DNA of 32,975 bases from Phenylobacterium sp. (GTDB taxonomy: Bacteria > Pseudomonadota > Alphaproteobacteria > Caulobacterales > Caulobacteraceae). The position numbers and the translations under genes were made by a program. This document shows, in pieces, positions 1-6,395 of the stretch. Below the pieces are notes generated by a model. The model worked only from the letters and a program-made list of their open reading frames with translations, ran no database searches and was not told the origin of the DNA. Position 1 is the stretch's first letter, and each line of letters opens with the position of its first letter. Location of the stretch: assembly GCF_004799395.1 (NCBI RefSeq), contig NZ_SSMZ01000210.1, positions 1 to 32,975 of the forward strand. Direction: 5' to 3'.

Positions 1-1
1 T

Positions 2-400
2 TGGGAGGACTGGCTCGCGAAGCCTCTACTGGCCCGCTGCGCACATCACTGGAGTTACTTGAACACCGTGGGCTTTGCCCAGGTGAAGCCTCATGCCGCT
101 GTCGTGCGCTTCGAAGAGTTGATCGCCGACCCGATGGCGCTGTCCCATGAGGTCTGCACAGCCGTTGGCTTGGACCCAACGATCGTGGGCACGCATTTGC
201 GGCGCTGGGCCGACCGAGTCCAGGACACCAATTCCGAGGCGTTTGTCGAGGCTCTGACTTCGCAAAGCTATTCGCGGCCGGATCACGAAAGACGTGTTGG
301 AAGGTGGCGTGAAAACCTCTCGCCTCAGGAGGTCACATCGATTTGGCCGATTCTAGATGAGGCCGCCGGACGATTTGGGTACTCGCGGGACGCCGGCTGA
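2..400 (+). CDS. Sulfotransferase family protein, C-terminal part (5' end outside window)
   Basis: The frame is open from the first bases of the window, so the gene starts upstream and only about the last 132 residues are seen. The visible part resembles the C-terminus of PAPS-dependent sulfotransferases: a VVRFEELIADP segment (the Arg-x-Glu-Glu-Leu element before the last helices) and a terminal GRWRENLSP...GRFGYSRD tail. The family transfers sulfate from PAPS to a hydroxyl or amine; the substrate cannot be read here. The 5' P-loop-like PAPS-binding motif is not visible. It lies 8 bp upstream of a glutamine amidotransferase, so the two may be co-transcribed. A TTG at 59 could be mistaken for a start, but the homology-like sequence continues upstream of it (WEDWLAKPLLARC...). 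Confidence 0.7.
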   Translation, partial: WEDWLAKPLLARCAHHWSYLNTVGFAQVKPHAAVVRFEELIADPMALSHEVCTAVGLDPTIVGTHLRRWADRVQDTNSEAFVEALTSQSYSRPDHERRVGRWRENLSPQEVTSIWPILDEAAGRFGYSRDAG

Positions 401-408
401 AAGGGCTG

Positions 409-1083
409 ATGACGCGAACACGCCCCCGCCCCCGCATCGCCGTGCTCATGGACGAGAACACCTCGTCTGGGGGTTCCCGCTATGAGGCCCACAAGGGCTA
501 CTTTCACCGCCTGATCGATGCGGGTGCGGCCCCGTTCGGCGTTCCGTATGAAATGTCTCTGGTCAACGAAGTGGTCGCGTCCTTCGACGGACTTCTGACG
601 GCCGGAGGGCGCTTCGCTTTCCCTGCCGCGTGGTACGCGACCCAGACATCAGGAGCGCCCCAAACCGCGCGGCCAGAGGTGGAGATTGCGCTCGTTCGGG
701 GCTTCCTTGGGCAGGACAAGCCCGTGCTGGGGATGTGCGCCGGCATGCAAGCTTTGGCGTGTATCCATGGCGCGAAGCTCAATGCGAACGTTTCCGGTCA
801 TGACGCGGGCGGACCGCATGAAGTTACGACCTTGGCTCGGACACAGCTCTGCGCACTAGCCGGAGGGCGTCTGTCGGTGAACTCCTATCATCGGGAAGCC
901 CTTGCCACGCTATCTGGCGCCGTGATTGCCAGCGCGGTCGCCGACGACGGGGTTATTGAGGCAATAGAGATCCCAGGGTGCCGGTTCGCGATGGGGCTGC
1001 AATGGCACCAGGAGTTGCATGGTCTCGATCATCCTGGCCAGGCGATCTTTGGCGGCTTCGTTGAGGCAGCGATTCCGCGATAG
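409..1083 (+). CDS. Class I glutamine amidotransferase-like protein (gamma-glutamyl-GABA hydrolase / peptidase C26 family)
   Basis: A 224-residue protein of the PuuD-like glutaminase fold. The nucleophile elbow is VLGMCAGMQ with Cys110 (usual family form GICRGxQ), and the catalytic His/Glu pair is in LQWHQE (His200, Glu202). NSYHREA around 158-164 is another conserved family element. Such enzymes hydrolyse gamma-glutamyl amides or serve as amidotransferases; the substrate is unknown. The Arg of the usual GICRG elbow is Ala here, and the protein is slightly shorter than typical (about 250), so specificity may differ from PuuD. The ATG at 409 follows an AAGGG 4-5 nt upstream and sits 8 bp after the sulfotransferase stop, which suggests a two-gene transcript. 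No polyamine catabolism genes are nearby. Confidence 0.8.
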   Translation: MTRTRPRPRIAVLMDENTSSGGSRYEAHKGYFHRLIDAGAAPFGVPYEMSLVNEVVASFDGLLTAGGRFAFPAAWYATQTSGAPQTARPEVEIALVRGFLGQDKPVLGMCAGMQALACIHGAKLNANVSGHDAGGPHEVTTLARTQLCALAGGRLSVNSYHREALATLSGAVIASAVADDGVIEAIEIPGCRFAMGLQWHQELHGLDHPGQAIFGGFVEAAIPR

Positions 1084-1123
1084 TCGGTGGTGTTCGGTCA
1101 TTCAAATCTCGTCGCCAACGAAT

Positions 1124-1277
1124 GTCCGCATTCTGGAGCGGACCGAAAGTCCGCAACTGGCGCATTTCGGGCTCACGCAGGCGGCTGCCCGAAGGTCCGC
1201 TTTGGGTCGAAAGCGGTCGTTGGCTCGATGCTCGAGAGCGGACCCTGCGAATGTCATGATCGGGCGGAAGCGGACAT
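1124..1277. repeat. Intergenic hairpin repeat cluster (copy 1)
   Basis: The 314-bp gap between the amidotransferase and the P450 has no convincing gene. It contains alternating GTCCGC and GCGGAC hexamers (1124-1129, 1138-1143, 1149-1154, 1195-1200, 1238-1243, 1270-1275) that can pair with one another in several ways. Its best element is CCGCTTT (1197-1203), a 6-nt loop, and AAAGCGG (1210-1216), which includes the core GGGTCGAAAGCGGTC shared with later gaps. No T-run follows, so a simple terminator is less likely than a dispersed palindromic repeat. Confidence 0.65.
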
Positions 1278-1397
1278 CGGACCGAGTGGATTCAAGTCGA
1301 GGCCGTTCCCCGAGCCCATCTTGCGAAAGCAAATCGCGCAGCCCACGGTGAAACTGGGCTGACGGGCCTGTGATCATGAAGGAGGGGGCGGGTCGCG

Positions 1398-2597
1398 ATG
1401 GCGGCATTTCCACCGACGCTGGATATTGACCCGTTCTCCGACCAATTTCTGGCGGATCCCTATCCCGACCATGAGAGGTTGCGAGCGGCCGGGCCGGTCG
1501 TCTGGCTCGAGAAGTACGGCGTCTACGCGTCGGCGCGCCACGCGGAGGTCCAACAGGCGCTTCAGGACTGGCGCACCTTTTCCTCAGCCGCCGGCGTCGG
1601 CTTGGCGAACATACAGAAGGGGGAGGCGTTCTTTCGCCCGCCGAGCCTCGTGCTCGAAGCTGATCCGCCGTTGCACGAGCGCACCAGGCCCGTGCTGGCG
1701 CTCGCCCTCTCGCCTTCGGCTCTGCGCGACTTGCGACCAAAGTTCGAGGCCGAGGCGCACGCTCTCCTGGACCGCCTGGTTTCGCACCGGGCGTTCGATG
1801 GCGTGACAGAGCTGGCGGAGGTCTATCCGATCCGCGTGTTCGCCGACGCGCTCGGGCTTTGCGAGGAGGGTCGCGAGCACCTGCTCCCTTACGCGGCGTT
1901 TCTGTTCAACGCCTTCGGCCCGCGCAACCAGCGGTTCGAAGAGACACTCCGCGCCGGGGAGGAGGCTCGCGACTGGGTGACGAGACAGTGCAACCGCGGC
2001 GCCCTGCGGCCCGGAAGCCTGGGCGCCCGCGTTTTTGACGGCGTTGACCGTGGCGAAGTGTCCGTGGACGAGGCGGCGCTCCTCGTCAGGTCGCTGCTCT
2101 CGGCCGGCCTGGACACAACGGTCTACGGGCTGGGGAATGCGCTGTTCGCCATGGCGACCCATCCCGAGGCCTGGGCGCAGTTGCAGGCCCGGCCAGAGCT
2201 GGCCCGCCCGGCATTCGAAGAGGCGCTACGCTTCGAATCGTCGGTGCAGACCTTCTTCCGCACGACCACGACCGAGACGGAGTTGGGGGGCGTGGCGCTG
2301 CCCGCCGGAGCCAAGATTCTACTCTTCCTGGGGGCGGCCAACCGAGACTCACGCCGATGGGAGCAGCCCGACCGCTTCGACATTTTACGCAAGACGTCCG
2401 GTCACGTCGCTTTCGGGTACGGCATCCATAGCTGCGTCGGGCAGGCCGTCGCGCGCATGGAAGGGGAGATTGTTTTGCAGGCGCTGGCCGAACGCATCGA
2501 GCGAATTGAACTCGCTGCGCCGCCCGTTCGGAGGCTGAACAACACCCTTCGCGGTCTCGCGAGCCTAGCCCTCAGGGTCACGCCGAGACGAGGCTAG
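1398..2597 (+). CDS. Cytochrome P450, CYP199-like
   Basis: A soluble bacterial P450 of 399 residues. Seen: I-helix oxygen-activation motif AGLDTT (236-241), the K-helix ExxR in EEALR (Glu275, Arg278), a FFRTTTTETELGG segment, and the haem loop FGYGIHSCVG (339-348) with the proximal thiolate Cys346. The stretches VQTFFRTTT, FLGAANRDSRRW and RKTSGHVAFG resemble the CYP199 group, whose known members O-demethylate or hydroxylate para-substituted benzoates such as 4-methoxybenzoate; the substrate here is an inference. No ferredoxin or ferredoxin reductase gene is visible in the window, so its redox partners must be encoded elsewhere. The ATG at 1398 follows AAGGAGG at 1379-1385 and a second G-rich stretch closer to it. 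The gene stands alone between two repeat-bearing gaps. Confidence 0.9.
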   Translation: MAAFPPTLDIDPFSDQFLADPYPDHERLRAAGPVVWLEKYGVYASARHAEVQQALQDWRTFSSAAGVGLANIQKGEAFFRPPSLVLEADPPLHERTRPVLALALSPSALRDLRPKFEAEAHALLDRLVSHRAFDGVTELAEVYPIRVFADALGLCEEGREHLLPYAAFLFNAFGPRNQRFEETLRAGEEARDWVTRQCNRGALRPGSLGARVFDGVDRGEVSVDEAALLVRSLLSAGLDTTVYGLGNALFAMATHPEAWAQLQARPELARPAFEEALRFESSVQTFFRTTTTETELGGVALPAGAKILLFLGAANRDSRRWEQPDRFDILRKTSGHVAFGYGIHSCVGQAVARMEGEIVLQALAERIERIELAAPPVRRLNNTLRGLASLALRVTPRRG

Positions 2598-2610
2598 CTA
2601 CGGGCTCGAC

Positions 2611-2634
2611 GTCCGCTTTGGGTCGGAACCGGTC
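2611..2634. repeat. Intergenic hairpin repeat (copy 2)
   Basis: Contains CCGCTTT, then GGGTCGGAACCGGTC, a near copy of the repeat core seen upstream. It lies in the 128-bp gap between the convergent P450 and PEP-CTERM genes. AGTCCGCC further right (around 2670) may be the other end of a degraded longer unit. Confidence 0.5.
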
Positions 2635-2725
2635 TTTGAAGCCGCGCTTGCCAGCGAACTTTTCGAAAGTCCGCCAAGGGTGGTGAGCTGCCGTTGGTCG
2701 GAGACGCGAGCAGACGTCGGGCCGG

Positions 2726-3718
2726 TCAGGCGGGCGCCCGGGCGCCGTTCTTTTTGCGCTCCGCTCGCAATGTCGCGCCGAGGGATCCGAAGCCGATGAG
2801 CAGCATCGCCCAGGCCGCAGGCTCGGGGACGGGCGTCGCCACGAAGCCGTGGGTGCCCCCCGAGGCGTCACCGAAAATCCCCACGACCTGGCCTAGGCCG
2901 TTGATGCCGAGTCCGTCCGTGTAGCCGCTGGCGCCCGGGTAGTTCAGGAAGATGTACAGGCCGCCAATCTCGACGAAGCCGTGCTGGGTGGCTGAGCCGA
3001 TCTCATAGACGAAGCCCGTGACCTGGCCCATGTTGTTGATGCCGGAAGCAAACGTATCGCCGAAGCTTGGCGCGTCCAGGTTGGTGTAGAGGCCGCCGCT
3101 TTCCACGAAGCCGCGGGCGATGCCTGAGGCGGCGTCAAAAAAATAGCCCGTGACCTGGCCTGCGTCGTTGATGCCGGAAGCATAGGTCTGGCCGGCATAC
3201 GCGGCGGGGTCGTCCAACGTGGTGTAGATGCCGCCACTCTCCACGAAGCCGTGGTTAGCGCCGGAGGTGTCCGAGAAAGTGCCTACGACCTGGCCCGTAT
3301 TGTTGATGCCTGAAGCTGATATCTGGCCCGGAGCCCCGGCCGGGTCGTCCAGCGTGGTGTAGACGCCGCCACTCTCCACGAAGCCATGGCTAAGGCCGGA
3401 GGTGTCCGAGAAAGTGCCTACGACCTGGCCCGCGTTGTTGATGGCGGACGCAAACGTCTGGCCGGGAGCGGCGGCCGGGTTGTCCAGCGTGGTGTAGACG
3501 CTGCCACTCTCCACGAAGCCATGGTTCAGGCCCGAGATGTCCGAGAAATAGCCCGTGACCTGGCCCAGGTCGTTGATGCCGTAAACAAAGGTCGCGCCAG
3601 GAGCGGCGGCCGGGTCGTCCAGCGCGGTGTAGACGTAGCCAGCGGCCGTTGCCGCCGAGCCGGCTCCGCAAGCGAGGACGGCGACCGTCGCCGCCAGGCC
3701 CATTAGACAAATACGCAT
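2726..3718 (-). CDS. Secreted HAF-type repeat protein with PEP-CTERM sorting tail
   Basis: An exported protein of 330 residues from the chosen start. A signal peptide covers about residues 1-27 (MRICLMGLAATVAVLACGAG...). Six repeats of about 45 residues follow, each with YTTLDDPAxAPGQT, ASGINNxGQVVG and HGFVESGG blocks, as in HAF-type extracellular repeat proteins. The C-terminus is a PEP-CTERM signal: VPEPAAWAMLLIGFGSLG followed by a basic tail, recognised by exosortase and cleaved at the envelope. The function of the family is unknown; surface or exopolysaccharide-associated roles are usual guesses. An ATG 54 bp upstream (3772) is also in frame, but 3718 is preferred: it begins a clean signal peptide, has AGGGG 7 nt upstream, and the tandem promoter-like element at 3780-3809 lies too close to 3772. 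No exosortase gene is in the window. Confidence 0.85.
   Translation of the reverse strand: MRICLMGLAATVAVLACGAGSAATAAGYVYTALDDPAAAPGATFVYGINDLGQVTGYFSDISGLNHGFVESGSVYTTLDNPAAAPGQTFASAINNAGQVVGTFSDTSGLSHGFVESGGVYTTLDDPAGAPGQISASGINNTGQVVGTFSDTSGANHGFVESGGIYTTLDDPAAYAGQTYASGINDAGQVTGYFFDAASGIARGFVESGGLYTNLDAPSFGDTFASGINNMGQVTGFVYEIGSATQHGFVEIGGLYIFLNYPGASGYTDGLGINGLGQVVGIFGDASGGTHGFVATPVPEPAAWAMLLIGFGSLGATLRAERKKNGARAPA
2831..3634 (-). repeat. Six in-frame tandem repeats of about 135 bp inside the PEP-CTERM gene
   Basis: The repeat units encode about 45 residues each. DNA identity is high between neighbours: the 38 bases at 3260-3297 and 3395-3432 are identical and exactly 135 bp apart. Units 1-3 are closest to one another; units 5 and 6 (towards the C-terminus) have drifted and are slightly shorter. 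Such arrays can gain or lose units by recombination without breaking the frame. Confidence 0.85.
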
Positions 3719-3779
3719 GCTTCGCCCCTGTTCCCGCGAGCTGTCGCTGACGATATCCCCCCTTCTGGCCATGGCTATT

Positions 3780-3809
3780 GGACTAAAGACCTAGGACTAA
3801 AGTCTTAGG
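3780..3809 (-). promoter_or_regulatory. Tandem 14-bp element upstream of the PEP-CTERM gene (putative regulator site)
   Basis: Read on the minus strand this is two adjacent 14-mers of pattern CCTA(A/G)G(A/T)CTTTAGT. The second copy is followed by CC, so CTTTAGTCC occurs twice. On the plus strand, CCTAGGAC-TAAA-GTCTTAGG (3790-3809) is a palindrome with one mismatch. It ends 61 bp upstream of the chosen start. The two in-phase copies look like an operator or activator site. I cannot name the regulator. Confidence 0.5.
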
Positions 3810-3829
3810 TTCGCCTGTGAGGCGACGGG

Positions 3830-3937
3830 CGGCGGCAAGCGGGCGACGATGATCGCGTACTCCTTCAGGAACTCCCGAAGGCCGTGCCAGGGCTTGGCTT
3901 TGTGGATGTGATCCTCCCTCGATTCAGTGGACACCCA
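3830..3937 (-). pseudogene. Remnant of a small membrane-protein gene N-terminus
   Basis: The minus-strand frame reads ...HIHKAKPWHGLREFLKEYAI and then IV. This resembles the N-terminus of small hypothetical membrane proteins I recall from Caulobacterales and sphingomonads, which begin with a HGWREF-like motif followed by a transmembrane helix (typically IVIGV...ALGAEQ). Here the match stops after AIIV and the sequence becomes unrelated, so the membrane helix is missing. No good start codon is seen. It is either a truncated gene fragment or a chance match; family recognition is from memory only. Confidence 0.3.
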
Positions 3938-3984
3938 ACCTCTGATAAAAGGTTAGCGTGTTGCGTTCACCGGTTGAGCCCTCC

Positions 3985-4023
3985 GTCGAAAGCGGTCTTA
4001 GGCTCCCTTCCCGAGAGCGGACC
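3985..4023. repeat. Intergenic hairpin repeat (copy 3)
   Basis: GTCGAAAGCGGTC at 3985-3997 and GAGCGGACC at 4015-4023 match the arrangement of copy 1 (AAAGCGGTC ... GAGAGCGGACC). The rest of the 3.8-4.1 kb gap contains the gene remnant described separately and no other supported feature. Confidence 0.55.
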
Positions 4024-4096
4024 TTCTGAACGTCGGCATCGGGGGGTGAGCGGTCGTTCGATGTAGCCAGATGCGGCGTTTCATCGTGCGCTGTCT

Positions 4097-4585
4097 TCAA
4101 TTGGTCGCCGCTCTGTCGAACACCAGCACCTGCGAGAACTTCTGACCTTTCCTGTTCGTGCCCTCATCCGTGATGGTCAGGCGGTTCCCATCCGGAGAGA
4201 CGGCTCGCACGGCGACGCCGATGATCTTGCCGTCTCGCTTCTCCTCCGACCTGACGGTTCGCTCGTCGATGCGCACGGCATTCAAGGTGTCGTAGCTGGC
4301 GGAACCCTTCATCGGATAGTCCCGGCCGTCATACTGATAGGTGTAACTGACCTGCATGCTCTCGCCGCCGGCATCAACGCCTGTCCAGGTGACTGAGACC
4401 CCTGCGGGAATGACCTGGTATGCTCGCGTCTGGCTCCGCCATCCCGGACCTGGCGTGAACGTCGATTTTTCAGCATTCAGCTTCCAGGTTCCCAGGATCG
4501 GATCGCCGGGGGGCGCGGCCTGCGCCACCGTCAACCCTAGGCCGAGAAGGCATCCGAGAAGCGAAACCACATAGCGTCGGATCAC
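4097..4585 (-). CDS. Small exported lipocalin-like protein, function unknown
   Basis: A 162-residue protein with a clear signal peptide (MIRRYVVSLLGCLLGLGLTV, likely cleavage after AQA at 23). The mature part begins with ILGTWKLNAEKS, a motif of small secreted beta-barrel proteins, and then alternates short beta-strand-like segments with polar loops (YTYQYDGRDYPMKG, DERTVRSEEKRDGKI, NRLTITDEGTNRKGQ). The start is a GTG at 4585, supported by GGGAGAG 5 nt upstream. It follows the 308-residue lipocalin-domain gene by 50 bp on the same strand, so the two are probably co-transcribed and periplasmic. No catalytic residues can be proposed. Confidence 0.65.
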   Translation of the reverse strand: MIRRYVVSLLGCLLGLGLTVAQAAPPGDPILGTWKLNAEKSTFTPGPGWRSQTRAYQVIPAGVSVTWTGVDAGGESMQVSYTYQYDGRDYPMKGSASYDTLNAVRIDERTVRSEEKRDGKIIGVAVRAVSPDGNRLTITDEGTNRKGQKFSQVLVFDRAATN

Positions 4586-4635
4586 AGAGTCTCTCCCAAG
4601 CGGGGCCAGCGTCGTGGCCTGGGTCGTCGACGCGC

Positions 4636-5562
4636 TCAGCGGACACGTTCCCAGGTGATGGTCAAGGCCTGCACGTCTTCCGGCAGGGGAGGCGCCGCGC
4701 GCAATACGAGGCGGTCTCCTGTCACCGTGAAGAAGCGTTTGCGGTCTGTTCCGGTGCCGTTCGGGGAAAGGTCGATTTCGACGTGGTGGACCACAAAGCC
4801 GCCCGCCTCATCGACCGAATAGGTTCCGCAGTACGCGACCAGGTTCTCGGGAATAGCGCCGGCCTCGGCCGCTGACGGTTGGTCGGCGATGGCCCAACGC
4901 GCCCGTTGGCTGTGCCCCAACATGGCGCAGACCTGGCCCGTCGCCGTGTAGACGATATAGCCGCGCCCTTGAGCACCGACGTTGGGATCGGGCCGCTCCG
5001 TCCCATCCCTCATGCGCTCGGTCGCCGAAACCAGGCGCCAGGTTCCGACGAGCGGGGCGGCTCCACCCTGCGCCGCCGCCGAAGCCTTAGCCGGGAGAAT
5101 GGGCGCGGCCTGCGGGGGATCGCCGAAGAACCCGACGACGCGTTGGATGCGGCCGTCGCGGGCCATGTCGTAGATGTCCTCCCCTTGGGTCACCTGCGAC
5201 CCGTCAGGCCTGAGCAGGATCCATGTCACCCGCATGGCGCCGTGGTGCATCTGCGGCGCGCTGCACTGGAAATGCGCGCCCGGATATTGACGCTGGAAGG
5301 CGGCTACGGCGTCGCTGAGCGCCGTACGGCCCTTCGCGAGCGTCGGCTCGGGGTCGCTGTAGACTCCGTCCGGCGCCCAAACCCGTGCGAGCAGGCGATC
5401 TCGAACGCCCCGATCGGCAGCGCTCCAAGCGGCGCAATAGTCGGTCACCGCAGAGTCCAGCGTAAGCGGTTTGGCCGGCTCCGCCATGGCGGCGCAGGAC
5501 AGGCCGACGGTTGCAAAAAGGACCGCGCACGCGATGCGCAGCTCGTGACCTCGCTGTGGCAT
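4636..5562 (-). CDS. Exported SnoaL/NTF2-like plus lipocalin-like two-domain protein
   Basis: A 308-residue protein. The signal peptide covers about residues 1-27 (cleavage near AMA|E). An NTF2/SnoaL-like domain follows at roughly 35-145 (DYCAAWSAAD, WAPDGVYSDPEPTLAKGR, VTQGEDIYDM, IQRVVGFFGD). A lipocalin-like domain at about 175-308 begins LVGTWRLVSA and includes GYIVYTATGQVCAML and VHHVEIDLSPN. Both domain types are alpha+beta or beta barrels that hold small ligands, and their fusion in an exported protein is uncommon. An in-frame ATG exists at 5601, but 5562 starts directly before the signal peptide and has GGGGAAAGAG just upstream. The downstream 162-residue exported gene shares the GTW(K/R)L motif. 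Ligand and role are unknown. Confidence 0.7.
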   Translation of the reverse strand: MPQRGHELRIACAVLFATVGLSCAAMAEPAKPLTLDSAVTDYCAAWSAADRGVRDRLLARVWAPDGVYSDPEPTLAKGRTALSDAVAAFQRQYPGAHFQCSAPQMHHGAMRVTWILLRPDGSQVTQGEDIYDMARDGRIQRVVGFFGDPPQAAPILPAKASAAAQGGAAPLVGTWRLVSATERMRDGTERPDPNVGAQGRGYIVYTATGQVCAMLGHSQRARWAIADQPSAAEAGAIPENLVAYCGTYSVDEAGGFVVHHVEIDLSPNGTGTDRKRFFTVTGDRLVLRAAPPLPEDVQALTITWERVR

Positions 5563-5619
5563 TTCTCTTTCCCCGCCTTGCCGCGAGCGATCAGACCGCA
5601 ATCGTCGAAGGTCGGCAAC

Positions 5620-5634
5620 GGGTCGAAACCGGTC
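5620..5634. repeat. Intergenic repeat core (copy 4)
   Basis: GGGTCGAAACCGGTC, two bases different from the commonest core, followed by a degenerate right half (GCGAACGCCAGACGGTCCG). Confidence 0.5.
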
Positions 5635-5802
5635 CTAGCCTTCCGGCCCGATAGCGAACGCCAGACGGTCCGAAGAGTGGGGAAAATGAGGGACCGCGCA
5701 AATGCGCCAACGCGGCCCCCAGCGCTATAGCCCTAAACCCAGCTGGACCGATGAGCTTCGGCGACATGCACAGCCAGGATCGACTAGCGTCCGCGTGTGA
5801 CT

Positions 5803-5816
5803 TTGATCCACATCAG
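5803..5816. promoter_or_regulatory. FNR/FixK-type site (TTGAT-N4-ATCAG)
   Basis: TTGATCCACATCAG matches the CRP/FNR-family consensus TTGATnnnnATCAA at nine of ten defined positions. It is 241 bp from the start of the minus-strand lipocalin-domain gene and 580 bp from the plus-strand dehydrogenase, so its target is unclear. A chance match is possible. Confidence 0.35.
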
Positions 5817-5851
5817 TCTGGACCGCCGATTCAAACAGGGGAGACGCTTGA

Positions 5852-5865
5852 GGGTCGAAGCGGTC
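5852..5865. repeat. Intergenic repeat core (copy 5)
   Basis: GGGTCGAAGCGGTC, one base shorter than the commonest core. It is the rightmost copy found. Confidence 0.5.
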
Positions 5866-6322
5866 ATCGACCCTTCTGCACGATTGCGGACTCGCTGAAC
5901 GACAGCACTAGGGGAAAGTGAAGCCGCGCCAACGGTAAGCCAGCCGTCAAGTTTCGCTTAAAGACCGTACTGCCGCGATCAGCCCATACGGGCGCAGGGA
6001 CCGGAATGTGCAGCGAGTGGTTCGACTATTCGGGCCCGACGACAAATAGGTTCGCCACCCTGGCGCCCAGAAGCCGACATCCTGGCTAGCGACTTGTCGG
6101 TTCGACTCGGAACCTTACCTCCGCGAACGCGCGGGCCCGCGTGTGAAGACCACGGCTCAGGCCATCTCAAGAGAACTCAGCATTGCTCCAAGGACTTTGG
6201 CCAGCGGCGCTCCGATAGTCACCCGCAACGTACCTACCGAGTTGAAATACGGACCCGCGCTCCAGCCCCCACCCGCCCGGGTTCGTTCGCGGCCGCCCAT
6301 ACCAGTATCGGCGGTCGCAAAG

Positions 6323-6355
6323 GCGGCCGGCCCCCCTCCCCCCGGGGCCGGCCGC
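6323..6355. repeat. Perfect 12-bp inverted repeat (GC hairpin)
   Basis: Arms GCGGCCGGCCCC (6323-6334) and GGGGCCGGCCGC (6344-6355) pair perfectly around a 9-nt C/T loop. It ends 40 bp before the ATG at 6396. There is no T-run after it, so it may be an mRNA leader hairpin or a leftover transcription barrier rather than a classical terminator. Confidence 0.6.
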
Positions 6356-6395
6356 ACCTACCTCCAGCGTCAGGGGGTCGGACAGAGGCGAGACC

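Larger units (their letters stand above)
5563..6395. other. Non-coding gap of about 830 bp
   Basis: No gene with credible start, codon use or homology is seen on either strand. It holds two degenerate copies of the GGGTCGAAAGCGGTC repeat, a TTGAT-CCAC-ATCAG site, and a strong GC hairpin 40 bp before the next gene. The gap separates a minus-strand from a plus-strand gene and must contain both promoters. Confidence 0.6.

Noticed and set aside
1102-1740. Antisense 212-residue frame across the repeat gap and P450 start
   Set aside because: Arg/Pro/Ala-rich, spans an intergenic repeat cluster and has no motif.
6080-6130. tRNA-like GGTTCGACTCGGAACC segment
   Set aside because: Only a T-arm-like hairpin; no acceptor stem, D-arm or anticodon arm could be folded around it.
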